Positions 8,832 through 20,914 of a DNA stretch of 52,825 bases are shown here, in pieces. The DNA is from Hofstenia miamia (taxonomy: Eukaryota; Xenacoelomorpha; Acoela): positions 2,380,426-2,433,250 of the forward strand of contig SCFE01000019.1 of NCBI GenBank assembly GCA_004352715.1. The letters run 5' to 3'. How positions within the stretch are numbered: position 1 is the stretch's first letter; each line of letters starts with the position of its first letter. The notes below the pieces were generated by a model that worked only from the letters and a program-made list of their open reading frames with translations, had not been told where the DNA came from and did not search any database. Both the position numbers and the translations under genes were made by a program.

Positions 8832-11800
8832 ATAATAATGTAATGTAAGGTCAAAGCTTGTTAAATCAAAATGCATGTATTGCAGTTTATTCATTACCAC
8901 ACATTACAATACAACAGTGTTCAAAAATTCACAATTTGCATTGTTATTGTGCATTACATATAGACTTGTATCATAAGTAATTGCGCATACATTTGTTGCC
9001 ATAGATATAAATGTACTAATGCTACATTTTAAACTAAGGTATATTCATCGATTTTCAATGAATTTTGACAAGCTTCAATTGCAAACGATTCTGTATTACT
9101 GATGGAAATGTGGCTTAAATGCAACCGAAATTCACAAAGAGATGAAAAGTGCTATGGGGATGAACAATTAAGTTTAAGGACATGTCATTTACGGAATAAA
9201 ACTTTCGAAAATGGTAATTCATTGAACCAAGAAATACTTGCGTGGTTTGAAAGTAAACAGACTGCCTTCTTTAATAAGGCATTTGAAGATCTTCCTGACC
9301 AATGATTTTTAATTATCAGACGTGCATTTCTTGGAATGGATGCTCTTAATTGCATGACAATTGATTGTACAAAAAATGAGAAAAGGAATTACAATTAAAA
9401 TAAGTGATTTTGATTCGTCATATGACAGCCAATCAAATACCAAAACATGGTTTTTGAAAGTATTTCCTCACATCACATAATATTAAAATTCCTTCAAAAT
9501 TTGTCAATTTTTGAAGAAAAGCTGCCAGGAATTGTACAAAAAACTAACCAAGTATATGAGTATTTAAACATTCAAAGAGAATTTTAAGGGCATTTACTTT
9601 CATTTTCTTATTCACGATTTTAAATATATTGTATAATTTAGAAGAAATAGTGCAAAGTTGTATTTTCTAATGTATTAAGATAGGGCAAAATATTTTTCAA
9701 CAAAACCAAATTTCGTCTAATGTGTAAAATATAGGAGCCATTAAACATTTAATTGCAAAGCATCAAGTGGATACATTGGAACTCTGTAAGAGTTTCCTCC
9801 TTATGAGATGCACCCTAACTGGTACCAGTAGCAGTCTTGCTAACCGTGTTTCCACTGTGCCGCCGTCTATCTACCCAAAAACTGAACAGAGAGGCTTTCC
9901 AACTGTTACCGTTCCCATATGCACAACGTACATATGGTGGCACCTTCTGTACCCTGGTTTTAACACACACCAACGCGCCCACTGAGTGTTAGCATTACCC
10001 AGGAACCACCGTGTAGAGGTACTCTTTACGACGTTTTAGGCAAAGCCCTTATGGTCAGTATATATTTTTTTACACTAATATTTGAAATATTTCATTGGTA
10101 CTGTCAGTCTAGTCTAACCTGACACATATAGTTTTCTATATTTCCTGATATCCCTAGTTATTTCATCATTATATATGTGTAAAATATTTTGCTAGATAAC
10201 AAAAATAGGTATAATAATTACTTGACTCTTGAGAGCCATGTCAACATATATTACTGCCAAAATATGTTGAACTACTTCTAAAGGCCTGTTTTAATTACAC
10301 GATTTAATCCATGCTGATTTAATTTTGTGTCGTAAAATTTCCACACATAGGATGATAGTAGACAAAAGGTTAATACTAGATGTAGTGATTCAAACACAGA
10401 CCCTAGAGCTCCTAACCTGGAAACCAATTTGATGAGCATCACTGATTTTCATGTGAGTTTTGCGTTTTCACAAAGCAAAAGCCATTGGAAGAGATTGGAG
10501 AGGTTTCGAAGAAGCTCAAAAGAAAGCTTCCATTTGATTTAGAGTGGCGGGTGGCCTGAGTTGGATATCATAACCCATGTTGACTAGTGTGTCAATAACA
10601 TTAAACGCCAAATATGCAAGCACTTTGTAAGAACTATACGCACTTGCAAAGACTTAACAGCAGTGTTTTAAACAGCATTAATGTTTAGTAAAGCAATTCT
10701 TGTGAATATTGCAAAATGGAAACTAATTTGAATTTCATCATGAAAATGCTTAAAGTTAAAATAGTAACATTGCATTTAATTAATATAACTAAAAAATTCT
10801 TACAAACATATCATGTTTAATATAAGTTCTTCACATAGAAAATCATAATTTCATATACTAAAACATTGTGTTATTATCTTAGAACGCACATCTGTAAATC
10901 ACATTTAAAGAAATCAATGACTTGCAAAGACTTTAAAATGCGCATTAGTGCTTAATGGACTTTTAAAGTTAATGACGCACTTGTTTACATGGGAATTCCG
11001 TCATACTGTTTTAAACAATTAGTAGAAAGGGTAATATTAGAAATAAAGTGGGCATATGTGATGAATGAAAAGAAAAATTGTAAAACAAAGTTGTTTAACA
11101 AAGGTTAAGTTCCCAATATTTACATGAGAGGAACCATGGATATTAGCAATATTTTTATTGAAGATACCCAGAATAGAATTGCCTAGAGGTAGAAAACAAC
11201 GTTAGAAAATGGCAGCTCAGAATCTAGATGAGATTGCAGTATGTCTCCTATCATGGAAGAAATTTACAATTACTGCATCACCTGATAAAAATAAAAAAAG
11301 TGATGAACCATTTTATGTGCGACTGCTGGGGGCCCAAAGCACTTGCAGCAAAATTTTCAAAATGATTATAAGCAACAAGCTAGGTTTTTGTCATTCAAAT
11401 ATAAAAATTTTCACAGGTACTTTAAAGAAATATATGTGGGTGCTATGTGCAAGACAAAATTTAATTATTTCCCTACAGTATTTGGCCTGCTCTGTACATG
11501 ATTATTAATATAATGAGGAGTAGGCTTTACAAGGAAACTTAAGAATATGGTTGAAAAGTGTGATTTGTTAATTAAAAATGAAATTTTATTTGATATCAGG
11601 GTTATGATTATCCTCTGTGTTGCTATAATTACATAATAGAAACTGATTGTGAAGCTCAGAGATTAAAGAAAATTAAGAGCATAACCATTGTTGATCATGT
11701 GATGAAAACACCAGAGCAGTTTTGAGAGAGGAGGTGTTGCTAGCTTCATTAGCAGTGGTGATGCCCCCCCCCCCTAAAGCAAGAGATCTGATTGAAAAAT

Positions 11801-11845
11801 TAAGCTTAAAGAAGTTAGTTACAGTTGAAGAGGGGCCCCCACTGA
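8832..11845. other. Long stretch without a recognised gene
   Basis: Apart from the weak mariner-like frame at 9102-9305, nothing here is recognisable. 9770-10040 is a GC-richer island with no clear RNA fold or protein. An unrecognised 99-codon plus-strand frame at 11209-11508 (MAAQNLDEIAVCLLSWKKF…) has mixed composition with no domain signature. The frame at 11722-11937 runs into segment D. None of these has splice or promoter support that I can see. Confidence 0.4.
9102..9305 (+). pseudogene. Possible mariner transposase C-terminal relic
   Basis: The last 25 codons (EILAWFESKQTAFFNKAFED, then LPDQ and stop) resemble the C-terminal W-x-SK-x-x-x-FF-x-x-G-I-x-x-LP pattern of mariner transposases. 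The preceding 40 residues are not recognisable, and I see no terminal repeats. It sits 270 bp beyond the Tc1 element and may be unrelated to it. This is a weak call on one motif. Confidence 0.25.
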
Positions 11846-12159
11846 AATGGTCTATTACTGAAGAAGAGAGAAGACTCACAAAAGTATTGTATATAAGGGA
11901 GACTTGGTCTCATTGGGACACCCTGAAGTTCTTGTAACACTTAGCTGACTTAGCAATATCAAGGACAAGTTTAATAAGTGATTCACATACTTGGCATTAT
12001 CAAGTTTGCTGACTAATGCATTTTCCAAGGAGCATTTTAATTAGTTATTCATGACATTTATGGGGTGATTGATTTTTGCAATGATTCATATACATGTTGG
12101 GGCCAATTTAGTTTACAATCACATGTTTTGCTATAGTGACTAATTTATATGGCTAATTT
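11846..12159. repeat. Segment D, second copy (inverted relative to 1855-2169)
   Basis: This is the reverse complement of 1855-2169. The plus-strand frame 11722-11937 (…SITEEERRLTKVLYIRETW…) enters this copy and ends at 11937. In the other copy the sequence is cut by the gap at 2170, so the rest of the frame cannot be compared. The similarity stops at GGCTAATTT (12159). Confidence 0.8.
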
Positions 12160-12911
12160 CATTACATGTTTTTTTGTTAATATACCTGGCTATATCACAC
12201 ATTATGCATGCTTACACTTGTTTGTATAATACATTGGGTTGATGTCACATTTGTGATAAAGACTAATATTTTTCCTATCCATAAAAATTAATAATGTTTC
12301 AACTGCTTACAAGATTAATGTACAATGTTCAATTTGAAATCATTACATTTAAAAAGCTGCATTTTGTTTTCAAAATACACTATTTCATTGTAAAAAATTC
12401 TATGTTTTTCACAAAATGGAAAAATATTTATTATTATTATCTTGCTATTATTTCTTAGCAAATACATAGAGAGAAAACTATCAGCACTGGGACTAATAAT
12501 GTGTTCATATCAAATATTTAATATTTTTCTACTACTGTAGCATCATCCAAAATAATCAAGCTGCTAATGTTGATTTGGAATTAGACTAAGATCAAAGACA
12601 AATTATGATTAGCAATATTATAAATAATTAGATCAGTTAGATTAATTTGTATCATGCAACCAAGAAACAATAAGTGTCAACTTTAAGAGATTAGTATCTG
12701 TTGATGACGATACTTTTGACAAAACAAGGTTGCAAAATCACTTCCATTATTTTTAGCCGCCATATTGGTAGATGATAGTTCAAATTTGAATATTGACAGG
12801 TACTTTTCCGAATTTGCTATAAATAGATTTGAAACCTTGTAAGCAATTGATAAAGAATTTTATTTGGGAATTCTTATTTTTTTCTGTTAATACAGTTTGA
12901 ATATTTATTAC
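12160..12911. other. Stretch without a recognised gene
   Basis: AT-rich sequence with no open frame of note. It ends at a single N (12912), the exact point where similarity to 34407 begins, so the N probably marks a contig join. Confidence 0.5.
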
Positions 12912-12912
12912 N

Positions 12913-13684
12913 GCATTAATTAACTGTTGGGAGAAAATACGTTGCGCATTCTAATTAATAAACTTAGTTTACTATAGGAACTGAGAAGTATCTTAAAAAC
13001 AATAGTAAGTTTGAGCAGTGAAATATTTTGCTGACAATCTCTCTTAAAAATATAGAAAATAGTTCAAAGTAATTCAGTGTGTTCTTTTAAAGTAAGAAAA
13101 CTACTTGCACCTATAGCTTAACAGAAAAGTCGATTAACGGTAGGTAAACACTGCATTAACTTATGTTCTTTTGAAACAGTTGCTTGTAACAACAAAAACT
13201 GTAATAAAAAGTGAAATCACAAAGGCTTGAAATAATTTCACATCCTTATTCATTGCTTATTTTGCTTTGTAATAGAATTTGGTTGACATTTCTTCTTGTA
13301 TTAAAATCTAATACAAAATAAAGCACAAGCATGTTTGATTTATTTGAGGTATTTAGTAAATTACTAGTTCAAGACTAAGCTTGAAAATACGCTTTTAAAG
13401 TCAAACTTACAAATGCATATAGTATTGAACTTACAGTATAAGGAAATAAGGTACATTTATTGTTACAATCCTGTACGCTCAGTTGGTTTTAGAAATAGTC
13501 GGATTCACTGAGTAGAGTTTGAGAGACATTGACAAGAATTGTTGCGGTGTTGAAACATTATCATAGACAGGAGTCTTTTCGTATTTTAAGTATTCAGCAT
13601 CAGACTTTTTGATATACTTTCGAGAGTTCGAGTTCAAACCCTTGTTGGTAATTTGAACACTCATGATTTTTCGGATTAAATCTT
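12913..13684. repeat. Segment E, copy 1 (inverted relative to 33636-34407)
   Basis: About 770 bp match 33636-34407 in reverse complement at high identity. The copies include a small open frame that is intact here (13479-13664, minus) and broken in the other. Confidence 0.85.
13479..13664 (-). CDS. Small ORF or exon of unknown function, intact copy in segment E
   Basis: Sixty-one codons open with MSVQITNKGLNSNSRKYIKK and end YSVNPTISKTN before the stop. The composition (Lys, Ser, Tyr, Asn) looks protein-like, with no membrane span or known domain. The other copy of the segment (33656-33841, plus) keeps the reading almost unchanged but has ACG in place of ATG and an in-frame TGA after residue 13. 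It may be a terminal exon or a fragment of a transposon gene. A frame on the opposite strand (segment C copy, 13758-13953) starts about 90 bp away, so the two would be divergent. Confidence 0.3.
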   Translation of the reverse strand: MSVQITNKGLNSNSRKYIKKSDAEYLKYEKTPVYDNVSTPQQFLSMSLKLYSVNPTISKTN

Positions 13685-13757
13685 AGATTTAGTTTTCTTT
13701 CTCGGCTACACATTGTGTTATTACATTCCTGAGTAAAAATCCGGTTTCACGACAATA

Positions 13758-14233
13758 GAATTTTGAATGATATGCAAGGAATTCAATTTGCAACACAATT
13801 ATCATGCTCTTCCTGAGATGGACATAGAGCCAAGACATTTGAAAATAAGGGCGCAATTAAAAATCGGACTAACACGCAACAGTTTTTACAAACGAACTCA
13901 AAACCAGTGAATTGTATTGAATTTATAAGAAATGTGATGAAAAATAAATCTTAATATAAAGTTTTTCAATTTCATTGTAGAATTCATTATATGTTTTTAA
14001 CATGCCCAGTTTTGGTCTTCCAAAACAATTTTTTTGCCAAGGATCATAAATAATAAATTTTACACACATTACCATCTGCGCAGCTTTATATTAATTTATT
14101 TATGACAGACATGAAGCAGAAAACGTAAAATCATACCCGCACTTTTGAAATTATTTCCGCAACCCACACTCGCAAAATTTTAATTAACTCTGCCCAACCC
14201 GAACTCACACCATGTTATTAAATTTAACAGATT
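13758..14233. repeat. Segment C, second copy (inverted relative to 1-475)
   Basis: This is the reverse complement of 1-475. Its plus strand carries the NDMQGIQF…FIRNVMKNKS reading, interrupted by one TGA near 13820, and ends in TAA at about 13953. An AG (ACAATAG) sits just before the shared part and could be a splice acceptor. Confidence 0.8.
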
Positions 14234-14563
14234 CCTTTAACACAGAGTAAAACATTTTTATTTAACCAATCAGTTGAACAGACATCTTACTATATTTTGT
14301 TCAATAGCAGAAAAAAGCAAAGATTGTACTTTATAATGCCAAATTTCTTTCTTATCAATGGCATTGTAACTGAGGATAGTTTTTTGTAAAAATGATGTCT
14401 CTTCACCAGATAAAATTGGTAAATTATTGCAATAATAAAACAGATATTTTGACCTAATCTGTTTAGAGATTTTAATGTTTATTTATGGGCTTTTTCATGT
14501 GATAGTTAGCATTTCAAGTGAAAATTTGAGATTGAAGCTAGGCTGTTCTTCTGTATATATACA

Positions 14564-14800
14564 CATTTATAGCCGCCTAAACATTTATTATAATGAAAAT
14601 ATTGCAATAATAGGGAACAATGGGAAAATTAATAAAAAGTTGAATCTATGCCTGGTAACATGCAAAGGACTATTAAAATTCNCATTTATAGCCTCCTTAA
14701 ACATTTATTATAGTGAAAATATTGCAATAATAGGGAACAATGGGAAAATTAGTAAAAAGTTGAATCTATGCTTGGTAACATGTAAAGGACTATTAAAATT
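14564..14800. repeat. 118-bp unit present twice around a single N
   Basis: 14564-14681 and 14683-14800 are the same 118-bp sequence with a handful of differences, separated only by the N at 14682. This is either a tandem duplication or, more likely, two overlapping allelic contig ends joined without collapsing. The open frame across it (14475-14840) is a product of the repeat. Confidence 0.85.
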
Positions 14801-14840
14801 CGGTTACCATGAAATTCCGTTGCCATGTAAAAGCAATTAG

Positions 14841-15560
14841 TTTCTTAATTTTTAAGGGAATTAATGTTTCAACTATGCTGATATTTGGTGATAAGATAAT
14901 GTACTAACCTTAAAGGAATATTACATGTATCATATAAGTATTTTATAGACATATAGGCGGCTCGTACCTGTAAGAAATGCAAGCAGTGCTTGCCCAATAA
15001 TTTTTTAATAAATGACTTTCACTTTCATTCTTAATTGTATGAGTTTATATCTATTCAAATGTACAAATTGTTAGTTTGCGTTAAAAAACATTCAAGAATC
15101 AAGTAATAATATGAAAATATGAATGGAATATAGAACATTATTCATTATGATGTACTTTAAAAATAATTAAATGATTGCGCTATAGCAAGCAGATGCCTTA
15201 ATTCTGTACCTAAGAATTAACATATCCGTTTTCTTCAACCCATTGCTCGAAGATTTAGCTAGCAATGCAAGCAGTCCGTTCATTGCTTAGATTTGAAACA
15301 CTCTTGTTGTAAGAACCACGCAAAATATTTTCATTCAATACAATATCCCAAAAGTTAAAACATGATGTTTATTTAAATATCAATCAGAACATTTCTCTAT
15401 TTAAGCAGTGCCGGAAACAGAATATATGTGAGCAAGGCGCATGTCTGGGATAATGATTTTCGCATTTCTTATCGCACAGATTCCTTCTACAAATTCTTAA
15501 ATAGGAATATGGCAGCCATTTGTTTTTCTTTGACAGAAATGATAAAATTTATAGGAATTG
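14841..15560. other. Stretch without a recognised gene
   Basis: AT-rich, with no open frame or repeat that I could link to another part of the window. Confidence 0.5.
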
Positions 15561-15861
15561 CAGGCCCGTAGCCAGCATAATCACCTAAAGGGGGTCGATG
15601 CGCATTTAGGAGGGGTACTCTAGTATAGTGATCAAGTAAGTGAATAAAGGCGGGGTGAAGCCCCGAGAAATTTTTTTGAAGATATAGGCAAAATAGACCT
15701 TAGAATTGCTTTATTTGGAGCAATGTTGCAATTGAAATAAAAATTTTATTTTCTACATGCTGATTTTGCTTTTAGCCTTGTTGTCTAGGAGGGGTTGCCT
15801 GACCTTCCAGGAGGGAGGGGGCTGGTTCGACCCCTCCTAACCCCACGTGGCTACGGTCCTG
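15561..15861. mobile_element. MITE with CAGGxCCGTAGCCA ends (301 bp)
   Basis: The left end is CAGGCCCGTAGCCAG and the right end read in reverse is CAGGACCGTAGCCACG. The interior is G-rich (AGGGGGTCG, GGAGGGGT, CCCCTCCTAACCCC) and stands out from its AT-rich surroundings. The flanks do not give a clean target duplication. A similar CCCGTAGCCAC occurs at 37094, just before the hAT element, so the family is probably dispersed. Confidence 0.65.
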
Positions 15862-17205
15862 GGGAATAAAATACGAATTTCTCCTACTTATTTGCAACAA
15901 ATTTATTAAAAAAACCAAATTAAACTTTGATAATTTTTTTAAGAGTGATACATTTTGAAATAAATTGTGGTCATATGGACTCAAATGAAGGCAAGTTTCA
16001 CATCCCTATGCAAATGTCGTTTATAGAATTATTATATTTTAAAAACTTTGAACAATTAAAATTTAAATGTGCCATTTTCTGTTCTAAATTTATACTCCAA
16101 TTTTCTCAATCTTGAAAAACGTTGTAATCATTCTCAAGTTTGCTATCATTGCCATGGCTTCAAATGTAAATCGACGAAATTCGTATTCGATGTCTTGAAA
16201 TGCATGATATATCAACTCTCTTGCCTGAAATTTTAAATATTTGATTTATAATACAAACTATTTGATTATTAGCAGTGTCTGTCAAACGATTATTTTCTGT
16301 TTAAAGAAAATTTAAGCAAATTCAAGAACAGCCAATTAGAGGAGAAAAAACTACAGAAATTTTTAGAAATTTTTCTTGAAAATATTTTATAAAATGAACT
16401 GCAGGATTGTCTTATTTGTATAATAATAATATTACAAATATCTTTCTGAAAAAATCGCCTCAGGGATTTCACATAAAAGTATATTTATCATGGTTTATTA
16501 TTTCTACTAATTAAGTTACTTAAAAATATTTGCTTGCGTAGCTTTTGCATCGAAAGAATTTTTATTTCTCATTGAAAAAAATCTTATTTGTACTTCAGGC
16601 TCAAGAACAAATTTTAGAACAAATCTTCATCATTGCGTGAGCGGGCCCAACTCGAATGATGCGTCTATGTAAAATGCTTTTAGGGAGGGTCGGTATCCTT
16701 TCAAATTTAACCTGTTTACCAGATTTTACCGGATAGCATCTTCTCAGATAAAACTGCAATTGAAATTGAATTTTCGAAGAAAAAGATATATTTTTTCCAT
16801 GATATAGAAGTTGTCATGCAACAAAACAAGTTGTTTTTCTGACATATAAGGACGTAGTTTATTTATATTTATTGCAAGAGGTCGATATTAATTGAGAAAT
16901 TAATTTGTTCCCCCCTCCTCCCCCCCAACCCCCCAGTCAAATTGTCATTGAAAAATTTAGAAAACTTTAAAGTTCTTTAGGTAAAATTTTCAAAGTTCGT
17001 GCAAAGTTTTTCTGCTGAAAACCACAGTTCTTTAAAGTTTTTCAAAGATAATGTAAGAAAAATTAAAGTTTGTCAAAGAAAATTAAAGTTTCTTCAAAAT
17101 TTTCAAGGAATAAACATAAACAGTTTATAAATATATTTCAAAATACATTAATTTTTCTTCCATAAACTCTGTTGCATTCAATTAAGTCGATTTGATTTCA
17201 ATGAA
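15862..17205. other. Stretch without a recognised gene
   Basis: AT-rich sequence with several short frames, none recognisable. 16910-16940 has a C-rich run (CCCCCCTCCTCCCCCCCAAC). 16960-17100 is a loose run of AAAGTTT/TTCAAAG words. Confidence 0.5.
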
Positions 17206-17276
17206 GTCTCTGTTGCATTCAAGAAAGTCTCTGTTGCATTTAAAAAAGTCTCTGTAATGTTCAATAAAGTCTTTGT
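17206..17276. repeat. Tandem repeat, 21-bp unit
   Basis: Three full units of GTCTCTGTTGCATTCAAGAAA (17206, 17227, 17248) and a partial fourth, with degenerate related words extending back to about 17166. The unit equals seven codons, but no reading frame is conserved. Confidence 0.8.
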
Positions 17277-17699
17277 ATGTAAACTAGCTAAAAATAACCT
17301 TTATTTAATCCTCGATCAAATCAAAATTTAAACAATTTTTTGATTTTCCTATACTTCAAATTCATTTGTCTTTTGTGCAACAAAAAGTGCATTCTCGTTT
17401 ATTCAGCAACCAAAAAAGCTATTAAACGTTTTCATTTTGCTTGCATTAAGTTTTGAATTAACATTTATATACAATGTAAGTTTGTAATTTGTATGCTAAT
17501 CCCTTTATTAATTTTGTATGTTAAGACAATTTTGTCATTTGCATAACCAATCTATCTCCTCTAATATTTATGCTTGTTGAGGACACGACTCATAGTGACC
17601 GTACATTTGAAAGTAAAATGATTTCACCAAATGTCTGAAATACTTTGAGTAATGAAATTGTTCCTTTTAACAATGCCTACATTATTTATTGCAGTTGGA

Positions 17700-17999
17700 A
17701 CTCCTTTAAGGAAAAGGTTACTTTCATTTACTTAAGCGTTTATTTCAAATCCCCCAACATTACGCAGACTGTTAGCTGTTTAAGAGTAAAGAAATAATCA
17801 ATGAAAAAATTCTGATCAGGTTAGTCTTTTGCTTATAGATGAAATTGTAATAAAATCTTTGCGCTATCGTGGAGGGCAATTGCCTGTCTGTGGTCACATA
17901 AACCAGAAGGAAAATCTAGATTCTGATTATTTGACCATTTCAATTACAGAGTATATTAATATGAGGCGTCAAGGTTGGCTGAAAACTTCAAAGGAATAG
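17700..17999 (+). pseudogene. P-element/THAP9-like transposase relic
   Basis: One plus-strand frame, broken by a few stops, reads SNPPTLRRLLAV and then VSLLLIDEIVIKSLRYRGGQ, then CGHINQKEN, ending LKTSKE and stop at 17999. A short Pro-Pro-Thr-Leu-Arg-Arg helix followed by L-L-x-DE-x-x-I-K-x-x-x-x-Y is the layout around the first catalytic Asp of P-element and THAP9 transposases. I see no terminal repeats or further domain nearby. This is an old fragment recognised by motif only. Confidence 0.4.
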
Positions 18000-20134
18000 T
18001 TTTTTGAAATGCACTATCTTTGTTGCTTCTCTCTAAAAAATACCAAAGTTTGCTGTAAATACTATCTGGTTAAACTTTTCAAGCTTTCACGTGAATGCTT
18101 TGACTTCAAATGTACCTGTAGCGAATCTGTATATTACCGCTTATGCAACTGTGTTATGAAATCATATGCGTCTGAATTTTCAGATAAAGAAAGAAATTTT
18201 TTAAATATTTCGATTTTGTAATATTGGTTTTGACAATTGTTTAGAAGTTTAATAGTTTAAGATCATGTTTTTTGTTTAAATTGCATTTTTAAATAATGAA
18301 GCAATTTCAATGTACTTTCGTTCAGCCAAACCTTCAAACTAAAAAGAAATTTGTTAAATTGCATTTATTTTGTTTTGATACTAGCTTCAAAGCTTTATAT
18401 TTTGTTGAAATGATATTTTATGTAACTTGCATTTCTAAATAATCGTTTATATGTTTTGTAGCCCATACTCTATTTCTCATTAGTAGTTTGGTTGGTGTTC
18501 TTAACTTTAGTTGTCCTTGGTAGTTCCTATTCCCATTTTTGATTGCAATTTGGTTTCCCTTAAAAGTTCTTTCATTTTCGCACATTACACGGTCATTAGC
18601 TACTACTTTTACCCGGGTAGATTTCTTTGACACATTAAAAATTTTCAGTTGTTATTACTATTTGATTAAGATCTTTTTCATTAAGTAAATTTATCTTCCC
18701 AGCTGCATGTAGTTTATTTTTCTGTAATAATTGACTTATAAAATGAAATGTAATGTTTTTTTGAAATTCGTTTCTTATTACTACATGATTCTTTGATTCT
18801 TTCGGCCACAATGCCGAACTGAAGTGATACAATATATTCATTGAACGAATGGATTTCAATCTTACTAACATGGATTGCATCTAGTTGACTTCTAAATGAC
18901 ATGAGTGCTTCGTTTTCTGTAATATTTCTCAAAAATTGGCTTTACTAAAACTTTATAAACTTTTATTTTGCTTAATATAATAACAAATTTTTTAAATCAC
19001 AATTAAAATTCCAGATTGATTTTGTTAATAAACATGGTGTTCATAGTAATTGTATCATTTATATAGAATGCAAAATTATGACAGTTGAAAGATTATATAT
19101 TGCTAGGCGAGCAGAGTTGAAGCTAAGCATTAGGCCCAGAAGGGTAACTTCTTGGGATGGTATCTAAATACTAAATTATTCCTGTACTTCAATGTTTACT
19201 AAATAGTTTTGTCTTAAACACTTAAACATCTTTCTTTTAATATGATCCATTTGATGTAAAATTGACTCCACGCAGCAATGGAACATTCCCAGAATTTTCC
19301 AATATATCTTTACACTTTGGTAGTTAAAATACTAGTTGATTTAAGATTACAAATGCATTTTTGCTAACTATAATTACAGTCACCATTGATAATTATAAAT
19401 ATCATTATGTATAAAGAATTCCATTAAGACCTGATGAAAGAAGAAAAAGTATAAAGTATAGTCATTGTGAGCAACTGAACAATTATTCATAATTTGAATG
19501 ACTACAATGATGCTAAAAAGTATTGCTACTACTTGTACATAGTTTTTGAAATCTTTGTAAATAAAATGTTGCTCATTTTCTGAAAAATTCTCGAAACATT
19601 TTCTGTCACACAATGACAACATTCCTGGAACATTCCTCCTGCCGTCATTGACCATAAATTCAGATACATTCCTAAAACATTTAGGCAACATTTCTTGCTT
19701 GGTGGGGACTAACCGAATGAGTCAATATAATTCCACTCAAAATACAATAGGAATATGAAATTCCAAACCGTGAATTTAAGTTAAATTTTCATTTTATACT
19801 AATGCTATTCGCTTGCATAAAAGACGTTTTCCCATTTTCTGGCATGATACTTTATTTTAATATTATCAATTCCGTTAAAAATTCTAGCAATTCACTTTTT
19901 GTATGATTTTAATCGTTTTTTATTATCTCCTAAATCATTTTAGAAGTGTCCATTCGAAAATCCAATGTACATGTTTTCAAAATAAGTCGCTTTTTAAAAA
20001 AAATTACCTTAGCAAAACTGACAATTAAGGTGACCTCCAATTAGAGTGCAATTAAAGTTATTTATTTGTCGTATTTTTGAATGCAGCTGCTTCAAGCAAC
20101 CAGTCGCCCAATTTTCAAACTCATACACAAAAGG

Positions 20135-20175
<41 letters not shown>

Positions 20176-20914
20176 TTTGATACTTTAGGACGCAGCTTTA
20201 TCACACCTTCAAGCATTCATTTTAAAAAAATAATCTGATGGCATTTAGTGGTTATGTTCAAACCCAGTTGTGCAAGTATGTTCACCGAAAAATTTGATGT
20301 TCTAACGTGGGCAGCATGTTCAAACTGGATTTTCGGAACATTGCCTGACTGGGAATTCTAATTCATTATTAACTACTGAAAAAGATTGCCACCACAGATA
20401 ATTGCTCTCACGAAAACTGCTCTCAATACCACAATTCTTGGGTTTAGTTTCGGTGTGGGTATAGTTGTTTGATATTGGGTCCAAAATGGTATTTCAATGC
20501 TTGCTTGAAAATCAAAGCATCAATTTTGGTATTAATAAATGACTATACATTCCAATTTTTGAGCGGACTGTTCGAACTTGATACATGGATGTTCGAAAAA
20601 TTAATTATTTTCCTCAGAATCGCAAATTACTGTTAATTGCAATGTAATGCAATCATTTTAACATTAGGATTCATGAAAATACGCAACAAATTTCGAATGC
20701 CGATGTTTGTCTTTAAGCTCCATTTAATTTTCGCAATTAAGATGGAATGTAATGAACAACTAATGAGCATCAGTAAGGTTCCGTTGTCTTGCAACAGTGA
20801 ATTTGGAGAATTTCAATCATTCGATATATACACAATGATGGTCTCCAATAACATCACAATACTTAGATACGTTAGCATAATCTTTGCCAATTTACTTTCA
20901 TATGTATGTAGAGA
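18000..20914. other. Long stretch without a recognised gene
   Basis: Two overlapping minus-strand frames at 18418-18932 (containing EALMSFRSQLDAIHVSKIEI and RVKVVANDRVMCENERTF) have protein-like composition but are in different frames, and I recognise no family. A (TA)n microsatellite lies at 20138-20170. The frame upstream of the family copy 1 start (20637-20918) looks like 5' flank rather than coding. Confidence 0.4.
20138..20170. repeat. (TA)n microsatellite
   Basis: About 16 uninterrupted TA units. Similar TA runs occur at 21448-21478, 23525-23556, 40379-40445, 42241-42300 and 46925-46943. Confidence 0.9.

Noticed and set aside
9767-9985. GC-richer 72-codon frame
   Set aside because: No motif or splice support; perhaps a repeat, but no second copy is visible.
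15772-16115. Short frames at the end of the MITE
   Set aside because: They are produced by the G-rich MITE interior and random AT-rich sequence.
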